Source: Pacificoceanicola onchidii (GTDB lineage Bacteria; Pseudomonadota; Alphaproteobacteria; Rhodobacterales; Rhodobacteraceae). From it: a DNA stretch of 64,000 nucleotides. How positions within the stretch are numbered: position 1 is the stretch's first letter; each line of letters opens with the position of its first letter. Below, in pieces: positions 8,145 to 17,652 of this stretch. Location of the stretch: contig NZ_SRXY01000004.1 in assembly GCF_004804335.1 (NCBI RefSeq), positions 372,001 to 436,000 of the forward strand. The letters run 5' to 3'. A program made the translations under genes and the position numbers. The notes beneath the pieces are model-generated. The model made no database searches. It worked only from the letters and a program-made list of their open reading frames with translations, and was not told the DNA's origin.

Positions 8145-10682
8145 ATGAACATGGCCACGCGCCTGGCCGAAGAACGACGCGCCCGCCTTGCGGCGGAACG
8201 CCTGCTTGAACTCAAGCAGGCCGAACTGCGTGCAGCCAACAAGAAGCTCGGCGCCCATGCCCTACAACTCAGCCATGAGATCAACGAAACACGTGCGGAA
8301 GTCGCGGAAGTCCGGGACGAAAACAGGCGGGTCATTACCCAGCTCGGCGAAGCGACCCAGAAAATCGAACTTGTCGAAGACCAGCTTTGGAAGGCCCTGA
8401 AAACCGTCCGGGACGGGTTCGCCATGTTCAATGCAAAGAACCGATTGGAAATCGCAAATCCGGCCTACATGGCCATATTCGAAGGTCTCGAATGCATTGA
8501 TGTTGGCTCCACTTACGCCGAGGTGTTGCAGCTCATGGCGGAGGAAGGGTTGGTCGATCTTCAAGGCGAAAGCAGTGAAGAGTGGCAAGCGCGCATGTAT
8601 GAACGCTGGGCAACCAGCCCCATACCTCCGGAAACTATCCGCCTATGGAATGGCCGCTTCATCAAAATCCAGGATCGGCGCACGCCGGACGGCGGGGTTG
8701 TCTCGCTTTGTGTTGATCTGACCGAGCTGATGCGGATGTGGTCCGCCATCGAGGAATTGCCTGACGGGTTCGTTCTGTATGATGACGAAGACAGGCTTGT
8801 CATGTGCAATGAGCCGTACCGCTCCATCTACAGCGCCAGCGCCCCGGCTATTGTTCCCGGCACCGCATTTGAGGACATCCTGCGCTATGGGCTGGAACGC
8901 GGGCAATACGCCGCGGCCGTAGGCCGGGAGGAAGAGTGGCTCGACGAGCGGCTCAACGCCCACCGGTTCGCCAACAGGGAGCTTGAACAACAGCTCAACG
9001 ATGGGCGCTGGCTCCGTGTCTATGAGAGAGAAACACGCGGCGGCGGTCGTGTCGGGCTGCGTGTCGACATCACCCAGATCAAGAAGGATCAGCAAAGGCT
9101 GAAGGAAGCCACAACACGCGCCGAAGCCGCCAACCGCGCGAAATCCGCTTTCCTTGCCAACATGAGCCACGAAATCCGCACGCCGATGAATGGCGTGGTC
9201 GGCATGGCGGATCTCATGTCCGAAACGGATCTGAGCGAAGACCAGCGGCTCTATCTCGATACCATCCGTTCTTCGGGAGAGGCCCTGCTGGTCATCATCA
9301 ATGACATTCTGGACTACTCCAAGATCGAAGCGGACAAGCTCGAACTGCACCCGGAACCTTTCGATCTGGAACGCGCGATCCACGAAGTTGTCATGCTCCT
9401 GCAGCCCACTGCCCGGGACAAGGATCTGCAACTGCTTGTGGATTTCGACATGTTCCTGCCCACGCGGTTTGTCGGCGATCCGGGGCGGATACGTCAGATT
9501 CTGACGAATATCCTTGGGAATGCGGTGAAATTCACGGTGGAAGGGCATGTTCTGATCCGAGTGGTCGGCATGATCGCGGACAACGGGCCATCAGCCATTC
9601 ACATAACTATCGAAGACACGGGGATCGGCATTCCGGAAGACAAGATCGACCACGTATTCGGCGAGTTCAATCAGGTCGAAGACGAGCAAAACCGGAAGTT
9701 CGAAGGGACAGGTCTTGGCCTTGCGATCACCAAACGACTGATCCAGATGATGGATGGTGATGTCTGGGTCGAATCCGAATTGGGCAAGGGCAGTTGCTTC
9801 GGCATGCGGATCATGCTGGACACCGATGAACCCGGCGGGTTCGAGCGGACGGCTTTGCCCGGCCATCTGAAACGCGTGCTTGTGGTGGACGACCATAGCG
9901 CGCATCGTTCCATCCTGTCTCGTCAGCTGGAAATTCTGGGGCTTCAGGCCGAGTTCTGCACAACCGGGTCCGATGCCATCGACAAGCTCACGAATCCGCC
10001 TGACCTGCTGATTTGCGAAGAGGACTTGCCGGACATGATGGGCCATGAACTGGCCACTCAAATCCAGACAGAAGGACAAACGATTCCCGTTGTTCTGCTG
10101 GCGAATTACGCGGTCCAGATTTCAGCGGAGAACCAGAACGGCATTCATGCGGTCCTGCAAAAACCGACAACACGACGCCAACTTTTGACAGCTTTGGAAA
10201 CCGTCGGCCCGGCAGAACGAAAGAAACCCAAGATCGAGCAGGTGAGCCCGAGAAAGGCGGGTGGCCAGCAGGAAACAGAAGACAGCGGTCCACCCATCGA
10301 CGTTCTGGTCGCAGAAGACAACAAGACAAACCAGCTTGTATTCCGCAAGATGGCGTCTGCGTTCAACGTATCCTTGCGGTTCGCCAACAATGGGCTTGAG
10401 GCTGTTGAGGAATACCAAAAACAACGCCCGGATTTGATTTTCATGGACATTTCCATGCCACTCATGGACGGCAAACAGGCGACACGCGAAATCCGGGCGA
10501 TCGAAGATGGCGGGCTGCGCGTGCCGATTGTCGCTGTAACCGCTCACGCAATGGCAGGAGACAAGGAAACCATTCTTGAAGCGGGCCTTGATGACTACCT
10601 GACCAAACCGCTGCGCAAAGCCGAACTGGGCGAGAAAATCCGGATTTTCCGCAACGTGGTCAGCCAGGCGCTGGCGTCATAG
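8145..10682 (+). CDS. hybrid sensor histidine kinase with two receiver domains
   Basis: This is 845 residues from the ATG at 8145, chosen because GGAGGG sits 6 bp upstream; the frame stays open further upstream to 7956. Domain order: an Arg/Glu-rich coiled coil (1-75); two PAS-like domains (about 80-185 and 200-310); HisKA with FLANMSHEIRTPMNG near residue 340; HATPase_c with NILGNAVKFT, DTGIGI and GTGLGLAI; receiver 1 (about 585-695); receiver 2 (about 720-840). Receiver 2 is canonical (LIFMDISMP). Receiver 1 has Glu where the phosphoacceptor Asp should be (LLICEEDLP) and lacks the Ser/Thr switch (VVLLANYA). No membrane segment is seen, so it is probably a cytosolic sensor. The cognate output protein is not adjacent and the signal is unknown. 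Confidence 0.93.
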   Translation: MNMATRLAEERRARLAAERLLELKQAELRAANKKLGAHALQLSHEINETRAEVAEVRDENRRVITQLGEATQKIELVEDQLWKALKTVRDGFAMFNAKNRLEIANPAYMAIFEGLECIDVGSTYAEVLQLMAEEGLVDLQGESSEEWQARMYERWATSPIPPETIRLWNGRFIKIQDRRTPDGGVVSLCVDLTELMRMWSAIEELPDGFVLYDDEDRLVMCNEPYRSIYSASAPAIVPGTAFEDILRYGLERGQYAAAVGREEEWLDERLNAHRFANRELEQQLNDGRWLRVYERETRGGGRVGLRVDITQIKKDQQRLKEATTRAEAANRAKSAFLANMSHEIRTPMNGVVGMADLMSETDLSEDQRLYLDTIRSSGEALLVIINDILDYSKIEADKLELHPEPFDLERAIHEVVMLLQPTARDKDLQLLVDFDMFLPTRFVGDPGRIRQILTNILGNAVKFTVEGHVLIRVVGMIADNGPSAIHITIEDTGIGIPEDKIDHVFGEFNQVEDEQNRKFEGTGLGLAITKRLIQMMDGDVWVESELGKGSCFGMRIMLDTDEPGGFERTALPGHLKRVLVVDDHSAHRSILSRQLEILGLQAEFCTTGSDAIDKLTNPPDLLICEEDLPDMMGHELATQIQTEGQTIPVVLLANYAVQISAENQNGIHAVLQKPTTRRQLLTALETVGPAERKKPKIEQVSPRKAGGQQETEDSGPPIDVLVAEDNKTNQLVFRKMASAFNVSLRFANNGLEAVEEYQKQRPDLIFMDISMPLMDGKQATREIRAIEDGGLRVPIVAVTAHAMAGDKETILEAGLDDYLTKPLRKAELGEKIRIFRNVVSQALAS

Positions 10683-10685
10683 AAA

Positions 10686-11471
10686 TCACGCTGCGGCTAG
10701 GGCAGCCTCCGCCGTGCGGAAAAACACAGGCTTGTCCGGCTCAGAAAGATCCGCACGGTAGGCATAGCCGCCGCTGTCGAAATCCAAAAGGCTGGCAGGA
10801 TTGGTCAGTCGGTTCTGGACAATATAGCGTGCCATGGCACCACGCGCCCGCTTGGCAAAGAAACTTACGATTTTCGGCGTGCCGTTCTTGTCCTCCATGA
10901 ACTGCGGCGTGATCACCCGAAGTTTCAGCGCCTTGGGCGGCACCGCGCCGAAATACTCCTGGCTGGCACAGTTGACCAAAACATCTGTCCCAAGCGTGGC
11001 GCCCTGCGTGTTCAACGCTTTGGCCAGATCTGTCCGCCAGTAGTCGTAAAGATTACCGCCGCGACGCGTCTTGAGACGGGAGCCCATTTCGAGGCGGTAG
11101 GCCTGAATGGCATCCAAAGGACGGAGCAATCCATAAAGGCCCGACAGGATCCGCAGGTGATCCTGCGCCCAGTCCATTTCCTCGGGATCCAGCGTAGACG
11201 CCTCCAGCCCCTGATAGGTGTCGCCCGCGAAGGCCAGTGCCGCCGGGCGAAGATCTTCGGGACCAGGCTCTTCGGTGTAGGCCTTGAACCGGTCGCGGTT
11301 GAGCTTTGCCAGATCGTCCGACAACCCCATCAACGCCTTGAGATCCTTGAGAGTCAGGTTGCGCGCTGTCTTGGCGAGCCGCCCGGCATCACTCAGGAAA
11401 TCAGGCGTTGTCATCTCGGCTTTGCGTTCCGTCCAGTCCAGCCGCTTGGCCGGGGAAATGACAACCAGCAT
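10686..11471 (-). CDS. yaaA: peroxide stress protein YaaA (DUF328/UPF0246)
   Basis: At 261 residues it has the usual length for the family. It begins MLVVISPAKRLDW and contains the conserved QEYFGAV and VISFFAKRARGAMARYI-like blocks (here VSFFAKRARGAMARYIV). YaaA limits intracellular free iron and oxidative DNA damage in E. coli and binds DNA; that role is from the family, not from this sequence. It is convergent with the hybrid kinase (3-bp gap) and lies downstream of recQ on the same strand. Confidence 0.95.
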   Translation of the reverse strand: MLVVISPAKRLDWTERKAEMTTPDFLSDAGRLAKTARNLTLKDLKALMGLSDDLAKLNRDRFKAYTEEPGPEDLRPAALAFAGDTYQGLEASTLDPEEMDWAQDHLRILSGLYGLLRPLDAIQAYRLEMGSRLKTRRGGNLYDYWRTDLAKALNTQGATLGTDVLVNCASQEYFGAVPPKALKLRVITPQFMEDKNGTPKIVSFFAKRARGAMARYIVQNRLTNPASLLDFDSGGYAYRADLSEPDKPVFFRTAEAALAAA

Positions 11472-11538
11472 GGCGCTCCCTTTCGTCTCTTGACCATTTC
11501 GATATAGGCGGGCCTCGGCCCTGCGTCCAGCACAGCGC

Positions 11539-13596
11539 TCAGGCGTTGGCCTCGGCGATCACATCGAGGAACGCGGCACCGAACCGTTCCGCCTTCTTGT
11601 CCCCCAGAATACGTTCCATCGCATGCGTACAATCCGGTTTCTGCTCGGCAACTTTCGCAAGGAGGCCGGCAGAGCACGACAAAGGCTTTTGCGTCCCGTC
11701 TTCGCCGCGCACCAGCGCCGCTTGCCGCTCCATCAAGGCATCATAGAGCGATCCGGCGTCGCGCCCGGCCAGCTTGCGACGCGTTGGGTGCATGACCTCG
11801 GCCTCACCATTGATCACTTCCAAAAAGGCGGCGCCGTAACGCTCCAGTTTCTTTGCGCCGACACCGTTGATGCGGGCCATGTCGTCCAATGTTCGCGGGC
11901 GCTGCGTGGCCATTTCGATCAGGGTTCGGTCCGGGAAAATGACATAGGCCGGCGCACGCGCGGCCTCGGCCAGGGCGCGCCTTTTGGCCTTGAGCGCCGA
12001 CATGAGCGGCGCGTCTTCTTCGCTGACAAGCATCTTGACCGCAGGTCGCCGCTCCGCGCCACGCACCACGGCATCCTTGCGTAATTGAATGGTCTCCTGA
12101 CCACGCAGAAGTGGCAGAGCCGCGTCTGTCATGACCAGCGCCCCGTGCCGTTCCGCGTCCGGGCGCATCAGGTCATGGCCCATCATCTGGCGGAAGACGG
12201 CCTGCCATTGGCCCTTCGACAGATCTTTGCCGACGCCGAAAGTCGGCAGGCTGTCATGCCCCCTCTGCGAGATTTTGTCCGTGATCTTCCCCATCAGAAT
12301 GTCGATCAGATGGCCCGCGCCGAAGCTTTCACCGGTCCTGAGCGCGGCCGAAAGCGCCTTTCGCACGGCTTCCGTCCCGTCGAACAGCTCTGGCGGGCTG
12401 TCACACAGATCACAGTTGCCGCAAGGCTCGGCCGCTTCACCAAAGTACTTCAGGAGCGCCTGACGGCGGCAGCCCTGCGCTTCCGCCAACCCCAGAAGCG
12501 CATTCAAACGCCCATGATCCGCGACACGACGTTCCGGCGGCGCATTGCCCTCGTCGATCTGTGCGCGTCGCAAGCGAATGTCGTCCGGGCCAAAGAGAGT
12601 CAGAGTCTCGGCAGGCGCCCCGTCCCGTCCGGCGCGCCCGATTTCCTGGTAGTAGGCTTCGATGCTTTTTGGCAAATCCGCATGGGCGACCCAACGAATG
12701 TCCGGCTTATCCACGCCCATGCCAAAAGCCACCGTCGCCACCACGATCAAGCCGTCTTCGGTAGCAAAGCGTTCTTCCACGGCACGGCGATCCGGCGCTT
12801 CCATACCGCCGTGGTAAAAACACGCCGTGTGCCCTGCCTCGTTCAGCGCTTGGGCCAGCGTCTGCGTCTTGGCTCGCGTGCCGCAATAGACGATGCCGGA
12901 TTGCCCTTTGCGCGCGGCGGCGAAGCGCAGGATCTGCTGACGCGGGCCATCTTTGGGCTGAAAAGCGAGGTGAATGTTGGGGCGATCAAAGCCGCGCAGG
13001 AACGTCGAGGGGGCGTGACCATCGAACAGGCGGGTGACGATTTCCTCCTGCGTTTCGGCATCGGCTGTCGCCGTAAACGCCGCGAGCGGCACGTCGAGCG
13101 CCCGCCGCAACTCGCCAATGCGCAGGTAATCCGGGCGAAAGTCATGGCCCCATTGGCTGACGCAATGCGCCTCGTCTACGGCGATCATGGACACGCCGGC
13201 CTGCGAGAGCATCCGCTGCGTTCCGGTGTTGGCGAGCCGCTCTGGCGCGAGGTAGAGCAACTTCAGAGTGCCGTCCTGAAGCCTGTCCCAAACCTCATCG
13301 GTTTCTTCCGGCGTGTTGCCGGACGTCAAGGCCCCCGCCACGACACCCGCTTCACGCAGGCCCCGCACCTGATCACGCATCAGGGCGATCAGCGGCGAGA
13401 TCACAACGGTCACACCGCCTCGCATCAAGGCCGGCAGCTGGAAGCATAGGGATTTGCCGCCGCCCGTGGGCATGATGGCCAGCACGTTTTGCCCAGCGGC
13501 CACAGCATCGACGATCTCGCCCTGCCCCGGGCGAAAGCCATCAAAGCCGAAAATGTCCTTCAGAAGCGCCTCGGCGGGCGCGGTGTCGCGGGGCAT
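11539..13596 (-). CDS. recQ: ATP-dependent DNA helicase RecQ
   Basis: This 685-residue SF2 helicase has Walker A MPTGGGKSLCFQLP near residue 45, the DEAH box VDEAHCVSQWGHDFRP, and motif VI GRAGRDG. The RQC zinc site is CRRQALLKYFG...CGNCDLC, and an HRDC domain lies near residues 510-585. A second HRDC-like segment ends the protein (FGAAFLDVIAEA), giving a slightly long C-terminus. RecQ unwinds DNA 3' to 5' in RecF-pathway recombination and fork repair. The start ATG at 13596 has no strong upstream Shine-Dalgarno sequence. Confidence 0.96.
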   Translation of the reverse strand: MPRDTAPAEALLKDIFGFDGFRPGQGEIVDAVAAGQNVLAIMPTGGGKSLCFQLPALMRGGVTVVISPLIALMRDQVRGLREAGVVAGALTSGNTPEETDEVWDRLQDGTLKLLYLAPERLANTGTQRMLSQAGVSMIAVDEAHCVSQWGHDFRPDYLRIGELRRALDVPLAAFTATADAETQEEIVTRLFDGHAPSTFLRGFDRPNIHLAFQPKDGPRQQILRFAAARKGQSGIVYCGTRAKTQTLAQALNEAGHTACFYHGGMEAPDRRAVEERFATEDGLIVVATVAFGMGVDKPDIRWVAHADLPKSIEAYYQEIGRAGRDGAPAETLTLFGPDDIRLRRAQIDEGNAPPERRVADHGRLNALLGLAEAQGCRRQALLKYFGEAAEPCGNCDLCDSPPELFDGTEAVRKALSAALRTGESFGAGHLIDILMGKITDKISQRGHDSLPTFGVGKDLSKGQWQAVFRQMMGHDLMRPDAERHGALVMTDAALPLLRGQETIQLRKDAVVRGAERRPAVKMLVSEEDAPLMSALKAKRRALAEAARAPAYVIFPDRTLIEMATQRPRTLDDMARINGVGAKKLERYGAAFLEVINGEAEVMHPTRRKLAGRDAGSLYDALMERQAALVRGEDGTQKPLSCSAGLLAKVAEQKPDCTHAMERILGDKKAERFGAAFLDVIAEANA

Positions 13597-13690
13597 GGAA
13601 CCTGCCGGATTATACTAGATCTGCTCTGATCCCAACAATCACACACTAAGATTCGGTGAATCAAGCCCCAACAGCGCGACTTTGCACCGG

Positions 13691-13984
13691 TCAGTAGCCG
13701 TAGAAGAACCCGGCGTTGTTCGCGAGGATGATCCGGATCGCATAGACACCGACCAAAGCCACCAAAGGTGCCAGATCAAGACCACCCATGGCGGGCAGAA
13801 TGCTGCGAATGCGGGAGTAGACCGGCTCAAGAATGCGGTTCAGACCATCCCAGATCTGGGCAACGATGGGCTGGCGCAGGTTCAGCACCTGGAAATTGAT
13901 CAACCAGCTCATGATCACATGCGCGATGATGAAGAACCAGACGATGTCCAGAATGAGCATCAGGATTTGGAACAGCGATTGCAT
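13691..13984 (-). CDS. yggT: YggT family integral membrane protein
   Basis: This is 97 residues from the ATG at 13984. A second ATG at 13987 is directly adjacent, but AAGAGG (13991-13996) is better spaced for 13984, and the longer open frame adds only unlike-looking residues. Two hydrophobic segments are clear: LFQILMLILDIVWFFIIAHV near residues 3-22 and DLAPLVALVGVYAIRIIL near 70-87. They flank the conserved loop NLRQPIVAQIWDGLNRILEPVY. YggT proteins are linked to osmotic tolerance and envelope or division functions; the molecular role is unresolved. It stands alone between recQ and the thioesterase gene, which is transcribed the opposite way. Confidence 0.9.
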   Translation of the reverse strand: MQSLFQILMLILDIVWFFIIAHVIMSWLINFQVLNLRQPIVAQIWDGLNRILEPVYSRIRSILPAMGGLDLAPLVALVGVYAIRIILANNAGFFYGY

Positions 13985-14120
13985 CATGCGCCTCTTGCAT
14001 TTGGTGACTACCGCGCAAGACCTAAGCACTCCCCCCAAAAAGGGCAAGACAGGACGCGAGGTCGTGGTTGACGCGGGCAAGTCACAGCGTCACCACAATC
14101 GCAACGACTCAGGAGCTTCC

Positions 14121-14654
14121 ATGTATCCCTTTATTCGCCTTTTCAAAGACATGTACCTCGCCCGCCGTGCGCCAAAGATGGGCTTGCTGGACACGCACAT
14201 CAGCTATCATCGCTGCATGCCGTGGGATCTGGATATGTGGATGGAGCTCAACAACGGGCGCACACTGACGATCTATGACCTTGGGCGCATCCCTATGGCC
14301 GAACGGATGGGGTTGATCGACGTTCTGAAACAGGAACGCTGGGGGTTGACCATCGCAGGCTCTGTTGTTCGCTATCGCCGCCGGGTTCGGTTGCTCGACA
14401 AGGTGCGCACGATGAGCCGGGTGGTCGGGTGGGACCAGCGGTTTGTCTATATCGAGCAATCCATGTGGAAAGGCGACGAATGCACCAGCCATGCGGTCTA
14501 TCGTTCTGCTGTCACGGATCGCAACGGTATCGTGACAACGGATCGCATCATTGCGGCCATGAAGGTGACAGATCCTGCGCCTGAACTGCCGGAATGGATC
14601 AAAGGATGGATTGATGCCGAAGCGGCGCGCCCTTGGCCACCGATGCAGGATTAA
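14121..14654 (+). CDS. acyl-CoA thioesterase-like hotdog protein (4HBT family)
   Basis: This is 177 residues from the ATG at 14121, which has AGGAG 5 bp upstream. The segment CMPWDLDMWMELNNGRTLTI matches the start of 4HBT-type hotdog thioesterases, where an Asn/Asp in this helix is catalytic. Beta strands then carry VVRYRRRVRLL and WDQRFVYIEQSMW. No membrane segment or signal is present, so it is probably a cytosolic acyl-CoA hydrolase of unknown chain specificity. It diverges from yggT across 136 bp. Confidence 0.8.
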   Translation: MYPFIRLFKDMYLARRAPKMGLLDTHISYHRCMPWDLDMWMELNNGRTLTIYDLGRIPMAERMGLIDVLKQERWGLTIAGSVVRYRRRVRLLDKVRTMSRVVGWDQRFVYIEQSMWKGDECTSHAVYRSAVTDRNGIVTTDRIIAAMKVTDPAPELPEWIKGWIDAEAARPWPPMQD

Positions 14655-14767
14655 GCAGCGAAACTCAGGTTTGAACGGGGCGTCCATTAATCGTGATGAT
14701 CCCGCTATAGGAGAATCCAACTTGGGCGGCTAGCGTTCAGACAAAGCAATTTTGTGGAGTCTGTCTC

Positions 14768-15430
14768 ATGTCTTTTCTCGCCAAACTCGCTGCCGCCTTT
14801 GTCTGCGTTTCCGGAGCCGCACAGGCCTCCACTCTTCTTGAAGACTTTTCCGGCGGCCTGAATGGTTGGAGCCATTTGACGACACCGGGTGCCGCTCAGC
14901 CGGGTGGCACACCCGGAGGAGCAACGGTAGCGCTCATCCCGAACGGCGGGCCCGGCGGCACCGGAGACGCCTATATCGAGTACAGCGAAGCGGACACCAA
15001 CTGGCATCACGCGATCTTCGGAGACGGCTGGATCGGGGACCTGTCCGCCTTCAACGGCGGAACCTTTTCTCTGAACTACGTGCAGACGTTTGGTCTGGAG
15101 AATGCGCACTCTTCTACATTCGGCACGTTGCGCGTGTCCGGCGGCGGAGAAAGCGCGTTGGTCGACATGGTTCCCGGCCTGCCCAGCGGATCCTGGCAAA
15201 CCGCAACCATTGGCTTCAACGCGAGCACCTTTGGGGTTTCGGAAGGAACCTGGGCGGGCATTCTCGGAAATGTCAGCGAAATCCGCTTCCAGACCGAGGC
15301 CGTAAGCGGTGGGGAAATCATCGGGCTCGACAACATCACCCTGACCTCCCCCGCGCCGGTTCCCTTGCCTGCAAGCGGCGGGCTTTTGCTTGCAGGGTTG
15401 GCTTGTCTTGGTCTGAAACGGCGGCGCTGA
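14768..15430 (+). CDS. VPLPA-CTERM sorting domain surface protein
   Basis: This 220-residue protein has a signal peptide (residues 1-20, cleavage near AQA/S) and a mature beta-sandwich-like region beginning LLEDFSGGLNGWSHL, which resembles secreted PEP-CTERM-type carbohydrate-binding folds. The C-terminus is a complete tripartite sorting signal: VPLPASGG, a hydrophobic helix (LLLAGLACLGL) and the basic tail KRRR. VPLPA-CTERM signals are processed by a dedicated exosortase (XrtD type), which is not in this window. GGAG lies 9 bp before the ATG. It is a single-gene unit convergent with yeiH. The ligand or role is unknown. Confidence 0.87.
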   Translation: MSFLAKLAAAFVCVSGAAQASTLLEDFSGGLNGWSHLTTPGAAQPGGTPGGATVALIPNGGPGGTGDAYIEYSEADTNWHHAIFGDGWIGDLSAFNGGTFSLNYVQTFGLENAHSSTFGTLRVSGGGESALVDMVPGLPSGSWQTATIGFNASTFGVSEGTWAGILGNVSEIRFQTEAVSGGEIIGLDNITLTSPAPVPLPASGGLLLAGLACLGLKRRR

Positions 15431-15476
15431 CTGACCCAAGGGGTGGGCAGTCAGTAATCCCGACCTCCCGTTGCCG

Positions 15477-16463
15477 TTACGGCATCAGGAGAATACCGCC
15501 CAGAATAAACACCGCGATGAACAGCGTATCGACCACAATCAGGGCGATGGCTGCCGGGCCAACGGAAAGCACCTGTTTGAGGTTGGTCTTCATTCCCACC
15601 GCGGCGATGGCAATGAGCAGCAGCCAGCGAGACGCCTGGCCGAGCCAGTCGGCAAGCGCTTCGGGGATCACATGGGCCGAGTTGAGCGCGGCCAGCACGA
15701 GAAACCCTATCACAAAGCCCGGCAGCAGAGGCGGCCGCCCTTCACCGGGCGTGCCAACCGACATGGAGCGGATCACCAGCGAGGCCACAAGAACCACCGG
15801 AGCCAACATGGCCACGCGGATCAGCTTGACCAAAGTCGCCGTTTCGCCCGTTTCCTGAGAGACGGAGAAACCAGCGCCTACAACCTGTGCCACATCGTGG
15901 ATTGTGCCCCCGAGGAACACGCCGGCCTGCGCGGTATCAAGGTTCAGCGCCCCGACAAGGATCGGGTACAGGATCATCGCCACCGTCGACAGCACCGTGA
16001 CCCCGACAACCGTAAAGATGAGCCGCTCTTCGGAGCGTTCGTCTTTTGGCAGGATGGCGCCAATGGCCATGGCCGCGGACGCGCCACAGATGGCCACGGA
16101 TCCCGCCGTCAGGAGCGAGAACCGCCAACGGCTGCCAAAAAACCGGCCGACCAACAGGCCAAACCCGATGGTCAAAACCACCCCGGCCACAACAAGCGTG
16201 ATCAAGGGGCCGCCCAACCCCATGAGAAGATCAAGGCTGATCCGCGCGCCTAAAAGAGCCACGCCAAGGCGCAAAACCGTCCTCGCGGCAAAGGCGATTC
16301 CTGGCGCGGTTTTTTGATCTTCGGACAGAAAACTGACTGCGATTCCCAACAAAAGCGCCAACAGCATCGCGGGGGTTGCATAGTGTTCCGAAAGGAATTT
16401 TGCAGAAACGGCTACGAGCACCGCGACGATGACGCCCGGCCACAAGCTCTTCACTTTGGTCAT
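15477..16463 (-). CDS. YeiH/COG2855 family putative sulfate (sulfite) exporter
   Basis: This 328-residue, highly hydrophobic protein has about nine to ten membrane helices and the family block PGIAFAARTVLRLGVALLGARI. It belongs to the conserved YeiH family (PF03601). Relatives called SuyZ/TauZ are placed as sulfate exporters in sulfonate-degradation clusters of Paracoccus. Here it lies 8 bp downstream of the citrate synthase gene on the same strand and within 6 kb of xsc. Export of the sulfur released by Xsc, as sulfite or sulfate, is therefore a reasonable inference. Substrate and direction are not shown by sequence. Confidence 0.85.
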   Translation of the reverse strand: MTKVKSLWPGVIVAVLVAVSAKFLSEHYATPAMLLALLLGIAVSFLSEDQKTAPGIAFAARTVLRLGVALLGARISLDLLMGLGGPLITLVVAGVVLTIGFGLLVGRFFGSRWRFSLLTAGSVAICGASAAMAIGAILPKDERSEERLIFTVVGVTVLSTVAMILYPILVGALNLDTAQAGVFLGGTIHDVAQVVGAGFSVSQETGETATLVKLIRVAMLAPVVLVASLVIRSMSVGTPGEGRPPLLPGFVIGFLVLAALNSAHVIPEALADWLGQASRWLLLIAIAAVGMKTNLKQVLSVGPAAIALIVVDTLFIAVFILGGILLMP

Positions 16464-16471
16464 TGATGTTT

Positions 16472-17605
16472 CTAACGATCTTCTAGGGCTACAAACGCAC
16501 GCTCGTCCGGCCCGTTGTAGAGCGTCAGCGGACGAATAAGGATGTTTTGGCGTTGTTGTTCAAGGCATTGCACAAGCCATCCGGGCATGCGTCCAATCGC
16601 AAAAATCGGCACGTAGAGATCCATCGGGATGCCATGCAGCTGATAGATAACACCGGAATAGAAGTCGACGTTTACGTTAAGACCATGCCGCGCGTAGGGC
16701 TTCATCGCGTCCACGACAGCTTGTAGGATTTCGTACCATTCCGGCGCGCCCATCTCCTCGCCCAGCTTCTTCACGCCATCGCGCATGTGCCGCGCACGCG
16801 GGTCCTCGGCGCGGTAAACACGGTGGCCAAACCCGGTCACCGCCTCGCGGTTCTTGCGCTTGGCTTTGACATAGGCCGCCGCGTTCTCCGGGGTGCCAAT
16901 CTCCGTCACCATCTTCATCACGTCTTCGGCTGCGCCGCCGTGCGCCGGACCTGCCAGCGTGCTGAGCGCCGTCACCATGGCGCCGTGCAGATTGGCCTCA
17001 GTCCCAACCGTGACGCGGGCGGCAAAGCTGGATGCGTTCGCGCCGTGTTCGGCGTGCAGGATGAAATCGACGTCGGCAAGCCGGGCGGCATCGGCGCTCG
17101 GCTTCTCGCCTTTCAGCATCCAGAGCCAGTTCGCCGCGTGGCTCAGTTCGGGATCAGCGGCGACCGGTTCGCGCCCATTTCGGATTGCTTCATGTGCCGC
17201 GATGATCATCGGAACCTGCGAAGTCAGGCGAATGCCGTTGCGCAGAAAGCCATCCTCGCCCTTTTCCGCGCTGCCTGCCTCCAGCGCCGCCAAGGCGGAA
17301 ACGCATGTGCGCAGCACGTCCATCGGGTGTCCGTCCTTGGTGCTGCGAATGATGTCAAAAATTGCCGGAGGTAGCGTGCGCGCCGCCTTCATCTCCGCAT
17401 CAAATGCAGCCAGTTGTTCGGTATTCGGCAGCTCGCCGTGGATGAGCAGGTAGCAGACCTCCTCGAACGTCGCATGCTCTGCGAGGTCATGGATCGTGTA
17501 GCCACGATACAGCAGCTCCCCTGCGGATCCATCGATATGGCTTACGCCAGAGCGTTCAAAGTAAATGCCTTTAAGGCCGCGGTTGATCTTGACGTTCTCA
17601 GACAT
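16472..17605 (-). CDS. citrate synthase / 2-methylcitrate synthase family protein
   Basis: This 377-residue protein is of the short Gram-positive/PrpC-like type, shorter than the roughly 430-residue GltA. The catalytic triad is visible: His in FILHAEHGANAS, His in GPAHGGAAEDV and Asp in LNVNVDFYSGVIY. It joins acetyl-CoA to oxaloacetate or propionyl-CoA to oxaloacetate; the sequence alone does not decide which. The ATG at 17605 has TAGGAGCC upstream. It diverges from pta over only 47 bp and is followed by the exporter gene, so it may drain acetyl-CoA made from sulfonates into the TCA cycle. Confidence 0.93.
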   Translation of the reverse strand: MSENVKINRGLKGIYFERSGVSHIDGSAGELLYRGYTIHDLAEHATFEEVCYLLIHGELPNTEQLAAFDAEMKAARTLPPAIFDIIRSTKDGHPMDVLRTCVSALAALEAGSAEKGEDGFLRNGIRLTSQVPMIIAAHEAIRNGREPVAADPELSHAANWLWMLKGEKPSADAARLADVDFILHAEHGANASSFAARVTVGTEANLHGAMVTALSTLAGPAHGGAAEDVMKMVTEIGTPENAAAYVKAKRKNREAVTGFGHRVYRAEDPRARHMRDGVKKLGEEMGAPEWYEILQAVVDAMKPYARHGLNVNVDFYSGVIYQLHGIPMDLYVPIFAIGRMPGWLVQCLEQQRQNILIRPLTLYNGPDERAFVALEDR

Positions 17606-17652
17606 TGGTGGCTCCTATCTTGAGGATCGGGGCATTGCATACAGGGGCATAC

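Noticed and set aside
13639-13690. GATTCGGTGAATC mini-palindrome between recQ and yggT
   Set aside because: The arms are only 5 bp and no gene start is near, so it is likely chance.
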